This document shows, one piece after another, positions 50,483 through 60,126 of a stretch of DNA of 64,000 bases. The notes below the pieces were generated by a model that made no database searches, was not told where the DNA came from, and saw nothing but the letters and a program-made list of their open reading frames with translations. The stretch covers positions 9,671,001 through 9,735,000 of the forward strand of contig NZ_CP108427.1 of the NCBI RefSeq assembly GCF_035982055.1, in the 5' to 3' direction. The translations under genes were made by a program, and so were the position numbers. Source of the DNA: Streptomyces sp. NBC_01288 (GTDB taxonomy: Bacteria; Actinomycetota; Actinomycetes; Streptomycetales; Streptomycetaceae). Position 1 is the first letter of the stretch. The number at the start of each line of letters is the position of its first letter.

Positions 50483-50513
50483 GTGGCTGGTCGCGCAGTT
50501 CCCCGCGCCCCTG
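50483..50513 (-). repeat. Dispersed intergenic repeat, copy 2 (inverted)
   Basis: Reads GGCTGGTCGCGCAGTTCCCC then GCGCCCCTG on the plus strand, the reverse complement of the copies at 33236 and 63033. It sits between the crotonase and DUF35 genes, inside a probable operon. Confidence 0.8.
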
Positions 50514-50554
50514 GGTGGGGACGCGCGGGCCCAGTTGTTCAGTTAGGAGATGTC

Positions 50555-51511
50555 GTGCCCGAAGTGCTCAAAGCTCCCCTCGTCCTCGAATTTCCCTTCA
50601 CCCGCTCCCTCGGGCCCGTCCAGAGTGCGTTCCTTACCGGGCTGCGTGAGCGCGTCGTCCTCGGGGTGAAGACCGGTGACGGGCGGACGCTGGTCCCTCC
50701 CGTCGAGTACGACCCCGTTACCGCCGAGGAGATTCGCGATCTCGTCGAGGTCGGTACGACCGGTACGGTCACCACCTGGGCCTGGAACCATGAACCCCGG
50801 CGCGGTCAGCCACTCGACACGCCCTTCGCCTGGGTTCTGGTCCGGCTCGACGGGGCCGACACCGCTCTCCTGCATGCCCTGGACGCGCCCGGCCCCGATG
50901 CCGTCCGCACCGGTATGCGCGTCCGCGTTCGCTGGGCCGAGGAACGCACCGGTGCCATCACGGACATCGCCTGCTTCGAGCCGTACGAGGGTGATGGCGA
51001 TGGTGACGAGGGACGCCAACCCGCCGCCCACAGTGGTGAGTTCGAGGACATGGTCACCGGCATCGTGGCGCCCGCGCGCCTCGACTACGTCTACTCGCCC
51101 GGCCGTGCCCAGACCGACTACATCCGCGGGCTCTCCGACCAACGGACCGTCGGCGAACGCTGCCCCTCCTGTCGCAAGGTGTACGTCCCGCCGAGGGGTG
51201 CGTGTCCCACATGTGGTGTGGCCACATCGGAACATGTCGAAGTGGGGCCGCGCGGCACAGTCACCACGTTCTGCATCGTCAACATCAAGGCGAGGAACCT
51301 CGACATCGAGGTGCCGTACGTCTACGCGCACATCGCTCTCGACGGCGCCGACCTCGCGCTGCACGGGCGCATCGGCGGGATTCCGTATGACCAGGTGCGC
51401 ATGGGGCTGCGGGTCGAGGCGGTGTGGAGCGAGGGGGGCCGCTATCCGGATCACTACCGGCCGACCGGCGAGCCCGACGCGGACTACGACGTCTACAAGG
51501 AGCTGCTGTGA
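50555..51511 (+). CDS. Tandem OB-fold / zinc-ribbon protein (DUF35 family)
   Basis: 318 residues, GTG at 50555 with AGGAGATG upstream. Two OB-like domains (about 45-150 and 220-300) surround a DUF35 rubredoxin-like zinc ribbon with Cys203, Cys206, Cys217 and Cys220 (CPSC...CPTC). DUF35 proteins partner thiolase-fold proteins and help bind acyl-CoA, as ChsH2 does in cholesterol side-chain degradation. Its stop overlaps an ATG (51511) just before the next thiolase-like gene, which supports a complex. N-terminal 40 residues are not assigned. Confidence 0.9.
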   Translation: MPEVLKAPLVLEFPFTRSLGPVQSAFLTGLRERVVLGVKTGDGRTLVPPVEYDPVTAEEIRDLVEVGTTGTVTTWAWNHEPRRGQPLDTPFAWVLVRLDGADTALLHALDAPGPDAVRTGMRVRVRWAEERTGAITDIACFEPYEGDGDGDEGRQPAAHSGEFEDMVTGIVAPARLDYVYSPGRAQTDYIRGLSDQRTVGERCPSCRKVYVPPRGACPTCGVATSEHVEVGPRGTVTTFCIVNIKARNLDIEVPYVYAHIALDGADLALHGRIGGIPYDQVRMGLRVEAVWSEGGRYPDHYRPTGEPDADYDVYKELL

Positions 51512-51528
51512 TGCAAGGAGCTGCCGCG

Positions 51529-52571
51529 ATGCGGGAGATCGCCGTCATCGCCTTCGCGCAGACCGACCACCGGCGCACCACCGACGAGCTCTCCGAGGTG
51601 GAGATGCTGATGCCGGTCCTGCACGGCGTCCTCGAACAGACCGGGCTGAAGACCGCTGACATCGACTTCACCTGCTCCGGTTCCAGCGACTACCTCGCCG
51701 GCCGCGCCTTCTCCTTCACCCTCGCCCTCGACGGCGTCGGCGCCTGGCCGCCGATCTCCGAGTCGCACGTCGAGATGGACGGCGCCTGGGCGCTCTACGA
51801 GGCGTGGACCAAGCTGCTCACCGGTGACGCGGACACCGCGCTCGTCTACTCGTACGGCAAGTCGTCCCCGGGCTCGGTGCGCGACGTCCTGACCCGGCAG
51901 CTCGACCCGTACTACGTCGCCCCGTTGTGGCCGGACTCCGTCGCCCTGGCCGCCCTCCAGGCCCAGGCGCTCATCGACGCGGGCGACACCGACGAGCCCG
52001 CGCTCGCCGCCGTCGCGGCCCGCAGCCGGACGGACGCGAGCGCCAACTCCCATGCGCAGGTGCGGGGTTCGGTGCCGCAGGGCGACTATGTCGTACGGCC
52101 GCTGCGCACCGGCGACTGTCCGCCGGTCGGCGACGGAGCCGCCGCCGTGATCCTCGCGGCCGGGGACCGGGCCCGTGAGCTGTGCGAACGGCCCGCCTGG
52201 ATCAGGGGGATCGACCATCGGATCGAGGCGCACGGCCTGGGCGTACGGGAGTTGACCGACTCGCCGTCCACGCGGCTCGCCGCCGAAAAGGCCGGTGCCT
52301 TCGAACGGCCAGTCGACACCGCCGAGTTGCACGCGCCGTTCACCGCACAGGAGGTCGTCCTGCGCAAGGCGCTGCGCCTCGGTGACGACGTGCGCGTCAA
52401 CCCGTCCGGGGGTGCCCTCGCCGCCAACCCCGTCATGGCCGCCGGGCTCATCCGCATCGGCGAGGCCGCCGCCCGCATCCACCGGGGCGAGTCCGACCGG
52501 GCCCTCGCCCACGCGACCTCCGGCCCCTGTCTGCAACAGAACCTGGTCGCCGTACTCGAAGGGGATCCGCG

Positions 52572-52575
<4 letters not shown>
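51529..52575 (+). CDS. Thiolase-fold protein, probably DUF35 partner
   Basis: 348 residues. ATG 51529 (MREIAVIAFAQTDHRR) is preferred because AAGGAG lies 8 nt upstream; ATG 51511 is coupled to the previous stop. The thiolase fold is visible (ADIDFTCSGSSDYLAGRAFS, MDGAWALYEAWTKLLTGDAD, PVGDGAAAVILA, VNPSGGALAANPVMAAGLI). The usual nucleophile position reads Ser-Ser rather than Cys, as in lipid-transfer/SCP-x-like and Ltp2-type aldolase proteins. It probably works with the DUF35 protein and/or the next thiolase-like protein in a CoA-thioester lyase. Confidence 0.87.
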
Positions 52576-53738
<1,163 letters not shown>

Positions 53739-53820
53739 AAGGTCCCCCTCACGTGGCCTGTTGGCATCAGAAACCGATCGCTAGGCTGGCCGCGGACGAC
53801 GAATCGGGAGGAGCACGGAC

Positions 53821-54063
53821 GTGGCCGAGAGCACCATCCAGCAGCACCCGCTTGCGGGCTGGGACAAGCCGGAGCTGGACCTCAGTGACGCCGATTGGCA
53901 CTCAGGCAGCCGTGGACTGGGGGATGTCCAGATCGCTTTTGTCGAGGGATTCATCGCGATGCGCAACAGCGGCCGCCCGGAAAGCCCTTCCTTGATCTTC
54001 ACGCCCGCGGAATGGGGCGCGTTCGTGTCGGGGGCGCGGGAAGGGGAGTTCGACCTCACCTGA
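53821..54063 (+). CDS. DUF397 domain protein
   Basis: 80 residues, GTG at 53821 after GGGAGGAGC. The sequence VQIAFVEGFIAMRNSGRPES then PSLIFTPAEWGAFVSGAREGEFD is the DUF397 core (WxxSxxS...VExA...VRDSK.P..L.F...EW.AF). DUF397 genes are usually paired with Xre-type regulators; none is adjacent here, so it is an orphan. A long hairpin follows. Confidence 0.88.
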   Translation: MAESTIQQHPLAGWDKPELDLSDADWHSGSRGLGDVQIAFVEGFIAMRNSGRPESPSLIFTPAEWGAFVSGAREGEFDLT

Positions 54064-54112
54064 AGGTGACGGCTCCCCGGCGAATCATCGGGGACGTGCG
54101 CACAGGCATCTT

Positions 54113-54150
54113 CAGCCCGGCCCTCACTCGTGAGGGTGGCGGCCGGGCTG
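54113..54150. terminator. Hairpin between DUF397 and SDR genes
   Basis: Outer 10-bp perfect stem CAGCCCGGCC / GGCCGGGCTG (54113-54122, 54141-54150) encloses an alternative inner stem CCTCA-CTCG-TGAGG. It overlaps the last codons of the minus-strand SDR gene (stop at 54124-54126) and probably terminates both convergent genes. Confidence 0.65.
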
Positions 54151-55092
54151 CGTGCCCGCTGGAAACTCGATGCCGGTCATCTCCTGGGAGAGCGCCCACA
54201 GGCGGCGTTGCAGCTCCGTGTCGTACGACTGCGGGCTGGAGCGGACCACCTTGGGGTACCCCTTGCTCTGCTGGAATCCGCGCGGGCCGTAGTACTCGCC
54301 GCCTTGTACGTCCGGGTCGGTCGCGGCGCGCAGCACGGGCAGTGCACCCCTCTCGGGGGATTGCAGGAGCAGCGGTCGGATCGCCGCGAAGGCTGTGCGG
54401 GTGAGGGCCGAGGAGTGTGACATCGCGCTCCGGGAGCCGGTGGTGTCGGCGCCGCCGGGATGCGCGGCGACGGCCAGCGGCCCGCCTGCGGGCAGTCTGC
54501 GGTCGAGCTCGTAGGTGAACAGCAGGTTGGCCAGCTTGGAGTGTCCGTAGGCGGCGGTCCGGTCGTAGGGGCGTCTGCGCCAGTCGAGGTCGTCGAGATC
54601 GATCGGGCCACCCATGCGGTGCCCCGCGCTGCTGACGTTGACGACGCGGGAGGCGGGCGAGGGCGGCAGCAGGTCCAACAGCAGCCCGGTCAGGGCGAAG
54701 TGGCCCAGATGGTTGGTTCCGAACTGGAGCTCGTAGCCGTCCGAGGTGGTCCGGTGCGGGGTGTACATCACGCCGGCGTTGTTGATCAGCAGATCGATCC
54801 GGGCGTAGGTGTCTCTCAGCTCCCCGGCCGCGTCACGGACCGAGGCGAGCGAACTCAGGTCGAGCCGCTGGACGTGCACCCGCGCGGTCGGCGCGACGAG
54901 AGTGATCTCCTCCGCCGCGCGCTTGCCCTTGTCGGTGTCCCGTACCGCCAGGACGACCTCTGCCCCGCGCAGGGCGAGGGCCTTGGCCGTCTCGAATCCG
55001 ATGCCGGTGTTGGCACCTGTGATCACGGCGGTGCGGCCGTGCTGGTCGGGGATGTCCCGGGCTGTCCAGTGCGTGGGGTTCGATCCGGTCAT
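54124..55092 (-). CDS. Short-chain dehydrogenase/reductase (retinol-dehydrogenase-like)
   Basis: 322 residues, ATG at 55090-55092 after GGAGGAACC. Rossmann motif ITGANTGIGFETAKALALRGA (about 24-44), DLSSLASVRD, LINNAGVM (about 100-107) and the catalytic YGHSKLAN (Tyr-x-x-x-Lys, about 183-190). This is the extended SDR type similar to retinol dehydrogenases and WWOX-like oxidoreductases. Divergent from a TetR gene, with two palindromes in the shared promoter, so it is very likely that regulator's target. Substrate unknown. Confidence 0.92.
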   Translation of the reverse strand: MTGSNPTHWTARDIPDQHGRTAVITGANTGIGFETAKALALRGAEVVLAVRDTDKGKRAAEEITLVAPTARVHVQRLDLSSLASVRDAAGELRDTYARIDLLINNAGVMYTPHRTTSDGYELQFGTNHLGHFALTGLLLDLLPPSPASRVVNVSSAGHRMGGPIDLDDLDWRRRPYDRTAAYGHSKLANLLFTYELDRRLPAGGPLAVAAHPGGADTTGSRSAMSHSSALTRTAFAAIRPLLLQSPERGALPVLRAATDPDVQGGEYYGPRGFQQSKGYPKVVRSSPQSYDTELQRRLWALSQEMTGIEFPAGTQPGRHPHE

Positions 55093-55152
55093 GGGTTCCT
55101 CCAGAAGTCGTACGGGGACTGGGCGGTCGCGAGGGGACACGTCCGTCGGCGA

Positions 55153-55171
55153 AGGTGAATGCCATTCACCT
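55153..55171. promoter_or_regulatory. Perfect palindrome 1 in SDR/TetR divergent promoter
   Basis: AGGTGAAT-GCC-ATTCACCT: 8-bp arms with a 3-bp centre, 61 bp upstream of the SDR start. A likely TetR-family operator acting on the SDR promoter. Confidence 0.7.
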
Positions 55172-55173
55172 AT

Positions 55174-55190
55174 GGTTAATAGTGTTAACC
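55174..55190. promoter_or_regulatory. Perfect palindrome 2 in SDR/TetR divergent promoter
   Basis: GGTTAA-TAGTG-TTAACC: 6-bp arms, 5-bp spacer, 8 bp before the tetR ATG. TAACCT (55186-55191) could be the tetR -10, seven bases before the ATG (leaderless), so binding here would give autorepression. Confidence 0.7.
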
Positions 55191-55198
55191 TTGTCGGC

Positions 55199-55801
55199 AT
55201 GGCAGTCAAACGGCGCCCCACCGGCACCCACCACGGAGACCTGCGCAACGCGCTGGAGGGGGCGGCCCTCGCGCTGGTCGGCGAGCGAGGCCCGCACGGG
55301 TTCACCCTCGCCGAGGCGTGCCGGCGGGCCGGGGTGAGCGTGTCGGCCCCCTACAAGCACTTCAGCGACCGGGAGGCACTGCTGGTCTCGCTGGCTCTGA
55401 AGGGCTACCAGGAGCAGCGCCGCCGCTACCGCACCGCGCTGGCCGCGCACTCGGACCCGGTCGAGCAGTTGGCGGCCTTCGCGACCGCCTACGTGCGGTT
55501 CGCCGCCGAGGAACGCGCGCTCTTCGACATCACCTTTCTGGCGGGCCTCGACAAGAGCCGGCACCCCGAACTGGCCGCGGCGGGAGGTGCCCTGCACGAC
55601 GACCTGATGCCCGTCACCAGCCGTATCGCCCCCGACCTGGACGAGGCGTTCGAGCTGCTCGTCCAGGTCGCCGCGGCAGCCCACGGTCTGGCCCTGTTCC
55701 AGCAGCAGGACATGCTGCCCGGCCCCTGGAACACCCGGTCCTCCGTCGAGGAACAGGCCGCGCGCACGGCCCGTGCCCTCGCCGGCCGGAAAACCCGCTA
55801 G
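55199..55801 (+). CDS. TetR-family transcriptional regulator
   Basis: 200 residues, ATG at 55199. The N-terminal helix-turn-helix (about 12-60) reads LRNALEGAALALVGERGPHG then FTLAEACRRAGVSVSAPYKHFSDREALL, the classic TetR pattern. The C-terminal ligand domain resembles TetR_C WHG-type domains (FATAYVRFAAEERALFDITF). It probably represses itself and the divergent SDR gene through the two palindromes. The PPOX gene follows by 14 bp and may be in the same transcript. Confidence 0.92.
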   Translation: MAVKRRPTGTHHGDLRNALEGAALALVGERGPHGFTLAEACRRAGVSVSAPYKHFSDREALLVSLALKGYQEQRRRYRTALAAHSDPVEQLAAFATAYVRFAAEERALFDITFLAGLDKSRHPELAAAGGALHDDLMPVTSRIAPDLDEAFELLVQVAAAAHGLALFQQQDMLPGPWNTRSSVEEQAARTARALAGRKTR

Positions 55802-55815
55802 CCCTGGAGACCCGC

Positions 55816-56223
55816 ATGGCCACCCCGCGCACCGACTTCGACCAGGCTCTCGACCGCATCGGCAGGGGCAGCCACGTCAGCCTCACCACCTTCCGCCGCA
55901 ACGGCCAGGCCGTCCCCACCCCCGTCGGCGGCCTCGTACGGGACGGCACTCTCTACGTCCTGACACCGCCGGAGACCGGGAAGGTCAAGCGGATCCGCAA
56001 CAACCCTCAAGTGACCATCGCCCCCTGCAACATGAAGGGCACAGTCCCCGCCGACGCACCCGCCGTGCGGGCGACCGCCCGGCTCCTGGATCCCGCGGAG
56101 ACCGCCCGCGTCCAGGAGATGATGAGGCGACGCTTCTTCATGTACCGCCTGGTGCACCTCCTCGACCGAGTCCTGGGCCGCGAACGTCGACTCGTCGCCA
56201 TCGCCGTCACCGTCGACGCGTGA
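55816..56223 (+). CDS. PPOX-class F420- or FMN-dependent oxidoreductase
   Basis: 135 residues, ATG at 55816 after GGAGAC. Split-barrel motifs: SHVSLTTFRRNGQAVPTPVG (about 18-37), LYVLTPPETGKVKRIRNNPQVTIAPCNMKG (about 47-76) and ATARLLDPAETARV. The basic K-x-x-R-I-R-N-N-P turn is usual in the PPOX-class F420-dependent (Rv1155/Rv2074-like) group. It lies directly behind tetR; the SDR, TetR and PPOX may form one detoxification or redox unit. Confidence 0.88.
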   Translation: MATPRTDFDQALDRIGRGSHVSLTTFRRNGQAVPTPVGGLVRDGTLYVLTPPETGKVKRIRNNPQVTIAPCNMKGTVPADAPAVRATARLLDPAETARVQEMMRRRFFMYRLVHLLDRVLGRERRLVAIAVTVDA

Positions 56224-56360
56224 TCGGCACGCAGTGAGTACGTGGGGGTGTCGGACCTGATTTTCCGGACACGCGACCTTGAGAACCCATGTGGAGCGGG
56301 TGCCTGAGCCAGGCTGGCCCCGGAGGGGAAAGGTCCCGTCAACCCAGAGGTGAGGAACCC

Positions 56361-57260
56361 ATGAGCACCCTGCCGGTCATCGCGGCGGTCGACGGTTCGG
56401 ACGACAGCCTGCGCGCCCTGGACTGGGCCCTCGACGCGGCCCGTGGACGCGGGGCGCCGTTGCGGGTCGTCCATGTGTGGCAGTACGCCGCCGCGTGGAC
56501 ACCGCCCGGCGTCCTGGTCGCCGGGCCGCCGGACCCGGACGAGGTGCTCGACCAGGTGCGTACGTATGTCGAAGGGCGGGCCGACCGGCCGGTCATGGAG
56601 TACCTCCGGTTGCAGGGCGCACCGGGCGCCGTCCTGCCCGAACTCGGTTCCACCGCACAGCTGTTGGTGCTCGGCTCGCGTGGCCGCGGCGGCTTCGCCA
56701 GCCTGCTGCTCGGTTCCAACGGCATGGCCGCCGCCCGCGATGCCGACTGCCCCGTGGTCGTGGTGCCCCGGCCCGGCCGCGAGGTCCACGGCGCGATTCC
56801 GGCCGAACCCGGACCCCGCGTGGTCGTCGGCCTGCACGTGGACAGCCCCGACGAGACCACCCTTGCCTTCGCCTTCGCCGAGACCGCCCTGCGCGGAGCC
56901 CGTCTCCAGGTTGTCGCCGCGTACCCGTGGCCGCCGCAGGCCTGGGCTTCCCCCGGCGAACTCCTCCCGCCGGTCATCGACCAGGGCGCCATCGAGAACG
57001 AGACCCGCACCCTCACCGAGGCCCTCCTCGCCCCGCACCGCGAACACCACCCGGACATCCGGACCGAGCCGTACATCGCCCCGGGCGACGCGGCCGGCCA
57101 CCTCGTCGCCGCCTCCAAGGACGCCGACCTCGTCGTCGTGGGCCGCCATCGCCGCCGCCTGCTGTCCCCGGCCCGGTTGCTCGGTTCGGTCACCCAGGCG
57201 GTGCTGCTGCACGCGGCGAGCCCGGTCGCGGTGGTGCCGCCGACGGCGTTGGAGGTGTGA
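56361..57260 (+). CDS. Universal stress protein, tandem UspA domains
   Basis: 299 residues, ATG at 56361 after GAGGTGAGGAA. Two UspA domains, about 5-140 and 150-297. Each ends in the ATP-loop pattern: GSRGRGGFASLLLGSNGMAAARDADCPVVVV (domain 1) and GRHRRRLLSPARLLGSVTQAVLLHAASPVAVVP (domain 2). The first matches GxxGxGx9GS(S/N), so nucleotide binding is likely there; the second is degenerate. Tandem Usps are common in actinomycetes under dormancy or hypoxia control. Confidence 0.92.
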   Translation: MSTLPVIAAVDGSDDSLRALDWALDAARGRGAPLRVVHVWQYAAAWTPPGVLVAGPPDPDEVLDQVRTYVEGRADRPVMEYLRLQGAPGAVLPELGSTAQLLVLGSRGRGGFASLLLGSNGMAAARDADCPVVVVPRPGREVHGAIPAEPGPRVVVGLHVDSPDETTLAFAFAETALRGARLQVVAAYPWPPQAWASPGELLPPVIDQGAIENETRTLTEALLAPHREHHPDIRTEPYIAPGDAAGHLVAASKDADLVVVGRHRRRLLSPARLLGSVTQAVLLHAASPVAVVPPTALEV

Positions 57261-57403
57261 GCAAGTCCCTTGTCTCTATGGTGACTTGGGTCGGCCGGCA
57301 ATGGGCAGCGGCTGTCGAGTGATCCGGCGGGGCGGACGCGGTGCGGGCGTGATTCCGCATGATCCTGAAGCAGCGCGCCGTTCGCGTTGCTCAGCCGACC
57401 GGA

Positions 57404-58477
57404 TCAGCCGACCGGATCGGTCACCGTGGACGGGCGTACCGCCGGTTCGAGCAGCGACAGGGTCCGCTGCCGCGCGTCAAGGGCGACGCGGATGCCGACC
57501 GGCATCGGCAGATTCGGGCCTGCGTGTCCGAACTCGACGTTTCCCAGGACCGGGATGTCGCGGTCACCGAGGACGTCGAGGACGATCTCGCGCAGGGTAG
57601 GGGACGCGTCGGGCGAGTGGAGTCCGTCGATCGCGTTCGGGATGCCCACGACCATGCCGGCGATTCGATCGAGGATGCCGGCGTGCCGCAGTACCTGTAG
57701 ATAGCTCCATACATGCGATGCGTGGCCGCCCGACTCCTCCCAGAACAGCACCGCGCCGTCGAACCGTTCGAGCGGCAGTGCGTAGGGCGTCGCCTGCGCC
57801 AGCACGATGCGGTTGATCACCCCGCCGATCAGCCGGCCCTCGGTGCGACCGGCACGCCAGCACTCCCACGAGGGGGCGGCCGGCAGCATACCGATCGGTT
57901 CCGTACTGGTCAGCAGCGTCGAGTAAAGCTTTTCGAGTTCCGCCCTGCGTGCGACGGGCGCGGCCTGCCAGTGTCCGCCGAGTCCAGGGGTGGCCAAGTC
58001 GGTATGGAAACCGACCAGACCCGTTTGCGCGTAGAGCACCAGATGCAGCAGCGAGATGTCGCTGTAGCCGAGGATCGGCTTGGGGTCGGCCCTGATCGCC
58101 TCGACGTCGATCAGGTCGAGGTAGCCGAGCGCCGTCTGGCCGCCGTCATGCGCGATGACGGCGCGCACCTCAGGATCACGCAGAAGAGCATTGAACTCCG
58201 TCGCGATCTCCACCGGCGACGCCGCGCTCCACCAGCGGTGCCGCCCCACTTCGAGCAGCGGCGACCGACGCACGCGGAACCCCATCCGCTCAAGCACGAC
58301 CTCCGCCTGCTCCAGGTCGGGCTCGTACACGGCGTGGAGCGGTCCGGACAGCGATGCGACAACGACGAGATCTCCGGGCCGCAGAGCACGAGGTCGAAGC
58401 GGTTGAGGCAACTCGGCAGGGATCACCGAGGCAGTCTTTCGACGGCCTCGGCAACGTGCCACCCATTTACCGATCAC
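57404..58477 (-). CDS. S66-family peptidase (LD-carboxypeptidase/MccF-like)
   Basis: 357 residues from GTG 58477; GTG 58426 would begin at IPAELPQPLRP and is an equally possible start. S66 features: LRPGDLVVVASLSGPL, VIAHDGGQTALGYLDLIDVEAIRADPKPILGYSDISLLHL, the acid LFWEESGG and the histidine block EFGHAGPNLPMPVG. Where LdcA and MccF carry the nucleophilic Ser three residues after GG, this protein reads GGQTA. It may use Thr, or be an altered member. LdcA trims peptidoglycan tetrapeptides; MccF inactivates microcin-type compounds. Role here open. Confidence 0.83.
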   Translation of the reverse strand: MIGKWVARCRGRRKTASVIPAELPQPLRPRALRPGDLVVVASLSGPLHAVYEPDLEQAEVVLERMGFRVRRSPLLEVGRHRWWSAASPVEIATEFNALLRDPEVRAVIAHDGGQTALGYLDLIDVEAIRADPKPILGYSDISLLHLVLYAQTGLVGFHTDLATPGLGGHWQAAPVARRAELEKLYSTLLTSTEPIGMLPAAPSWECWRAGRTEGRLIGGVINRIVLAQATPYALPLERFDGAVLFWEESGGHASHVWSYLQVLRHAGILDRIAGMVVGIPNAIDGLHSPDASPTLREIVLDVLGDRDIPVLGNVEFGHAGPNLPMPVGIRVALDARQRTLSLLEPAVRPSTVTDPVG

Positions 58478-58517
58478 CTGCCCAACCCGTCTTTGTCTGC
58501 CCTTTGGGCAAAGGTCG

Positions 58518-58547
58518 TTGAGCGTTTAAGGAAGTGATCCATATGCT
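58518..58547 (+). promoter_or_regulatory. Candidate promoter of the secreted-protein gene
   Basis: TTGAGC (58518-58523), 18-bp spacer and TATGCT (58542-58547). The predicted start, about 58555, gives a leader of about 50 nt before the GTG at 58608. Confidence 0.5.
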
Positions 58548-58607
58548 CCCCCGGTTCGGACATGATCCCCATCAGGGGTGAAGTCCACAAAGGCGCAGGG
58601 GGCACGT

Positions 58608-59183
58608 GTGTTGCAGGCCAGACGTACCCGGCGCCGACCTCTGACGCTCGCTGTCGTGCTCTTCTCGGTACTCGCGTTGCCCGGATCCGATGCGAGTCCG
58701 GCGAGTTCCGCTCCTGCCGCAGGGCACGCTCTCACGGCGGTGGGTCCACCCTCTGTCGGGATTCTGGGTGTTCCCGACGCCAAGCTCGGAAGCGTCTGGA
58801 GATTCGCCTTCCCGCTGTTCGTCAACAAGTCCAAGTCGACGGTCCGGATCACCTCGGTGCGGCTGGCAGGCGTTCCGGCCGGTGCGCAGGTCGAGGGATA
58901 CCCGCTCTACTCCATGAAGGACACGAACGGATACGTCCTGGACAGCGAGGAGGAGGACAAGAACATCCCGGGATCCAGGGACATGACCTCAATGCCCAAC
59001 TACGTCGGCAAGCCCATCGTGATACGTAGTCACCAGGACAGCGGCGACTACTACTTCATGGTGACGGTCAAGATTGTCGGGCGTATCAAGAAGCATCTCG
59101 GCGACTGCCGGGTGAACTACACGCAAGGCAGCACCACCTACACCCAGAAGGTGTTCTGCGAGTACGCGCTCGACATGAAGTGA
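58608..59183 (+). CDS. Secreted hypothetical protein
   Basis: 191 residues from GTG 58608, which has AGGGGG 5 nt upstream and starts right at a signal peptide (MLQARRTRRRPLTLAVVLFS, cleavage near SPASS/APAAG). A GTG at 58578 would add ten residues and lacks a spaced ribosome site. The mature protein is beta-rich (VWRFAFPLFVNKSKSTVRIT, GDYYFMVTVKIVG) and has two C-terminal Cys (GDCRVNY, VFCEYAL) that could form a disulfide. It has an immunoglobulin-like look, but no family was recognised. Function unknown. Confidence 0.75.
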   Translation: MLQARRTRRRPLTLAVVLFSVLALPGSDASPASSAPAAGHALTAVGPPSVGILGVPDAKLGSVWRFAFPLFVNKSKSTVRITSVRLAGVPAGAQVEGYPLYSMKDTNGYVLDSEEEDKNIPGSRDMTSMPNYVGKPIVIRSHQDSGDYYFMVTVKIVGRIKKHLGDCRVNYTQGSTTYTQKVFCEYALDMK

Positions 59184-59217
59184 CCACCGGCACAGCCAAC
59201 AGACGCCAAGTCACCGA

Positions 59218-59889
59218 TCACGGCCACAACAACTGCTTACGCCACCCTGAACCCTGGCCCGCGCCCCCACCCTCACGGACATACACAAGCCGCGTATGCC
59301 GACGTTCCTTGTCTCCCTGCCAGAACTCGACCGACTCCGGGCGCACGGTGTGCAACGTCCAGCCAGGTGCCACGAGGTCCGGCTCGTCCTCAAGTCGCTC
59401 CAGGGACTCCTTGACCGCCGCGTCCCGTTCCGCGAGGTCCGCCAACGGCTGCGACTGGCGGCCGACCAGCGCCTCCGCGCGGGCGCCGGTGCTCCGCGCC
59501 AGGAAGTCCGCCGCGCTGTCCGCCTCGCCCGCTGCCATGACGGGACCGCGCACGCGGATCTGACGGGCGAGCGGCGACCAGTAGAACGTCAGGGCTGCGA
59601 AAGGGCGTTGGGCGAGATCGCGGGCCTTGACGCTGCCGCCGTCCGACGCGAAGCGCCAGCCGTCGGGGCCAACGCCCTTGAGGATCAAGGTCCTTGCCGT
59701 CGGGTTGCCGTCGGCGCCGGCCGTCGAGACCGTCATCGCGTGCGGCTCGCGCACACCGGCCTCCATCGCCCCCAGCAGCCACTCGGTGAACAACTCGGAC
59801 GGGGTGTCCGGCGCGGCCAAGGGATCGAAGGTGGGCAGTTCGCCCGCGAAGACCTCCAGTTCGCGCAGCAGTTGACGTAGATCGTCCAT
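59218..59889 (-). CDS. Pyridoxamine 5'-phosphate oxidase family protein
   Basis: 223 residues. The PNPOx-like order is present: PSELFTEWLLGAMEAGVREPHAMTVSTAG (about 30-58), PTARTLILKGVGPDGWRFASDGGSVKARDL (FMN-binding, about 62-91), ALTFYWSPLARQIRVRGPV (about 98-116) and the C-terminal dimerisation segment PESVEFWQGDKERRHTRLVY, ending GWRKQLLWP. These match PdxH-type oxidases. Whether it makes pyridoxal 5'-phosphate or is one of the actinobacterial paralogues with other substrates cannot be decided. Convergent with the secreted-protein gene. Confidence 0.88.
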   Translation of the reverse strand: MDDLRQLLRELEVFAGELPTFDPLAAPDTPSELFTEWLLGAMEAGVREPHAMTVSTAGADGNPTARTLILKGVGPDGWRFASDGGSVKARDLAQRPFAALTFYWSPLARQIRVRGPVMAAGEADSAADFLARSTGARAEALVGRQSQPLADLAERDAAVKESLERLEDEPDLVAPGWTLHTVRPESVEFWQGDKERRHTRLVYVREGGGAGQGSGWRKQLLWP

Positions 59890-60126
59890 CGACGTTCGCC
59901 TCCGAGACTGAGGGGGAGATCAGTGATCCCATCGTCCGTCTCGGGCGGGACTTGATCAAGTGGGGACCGTGTCTCCGCCGTCACTGGTAGCACAGGAGAA
60001 CCGGCCGGTACGCCTTCGTCGACTACCGGGTCGCGCGACCCTCGGGAAGCGTACGCTGAGGTCCCTGTAGCTCACGGTGCGCGTTCGCTCCCCGCGCGGG
60101 CGCACCACCGTGGCAGGGGGTATGGC

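Noticed and set aside
53765..53780. Third copy of the TCTGAC/TCAGA operator upstream of the DUF397 gene
   Set aside because: Only the half GCATCAGAAA is present; the left arm is missing.
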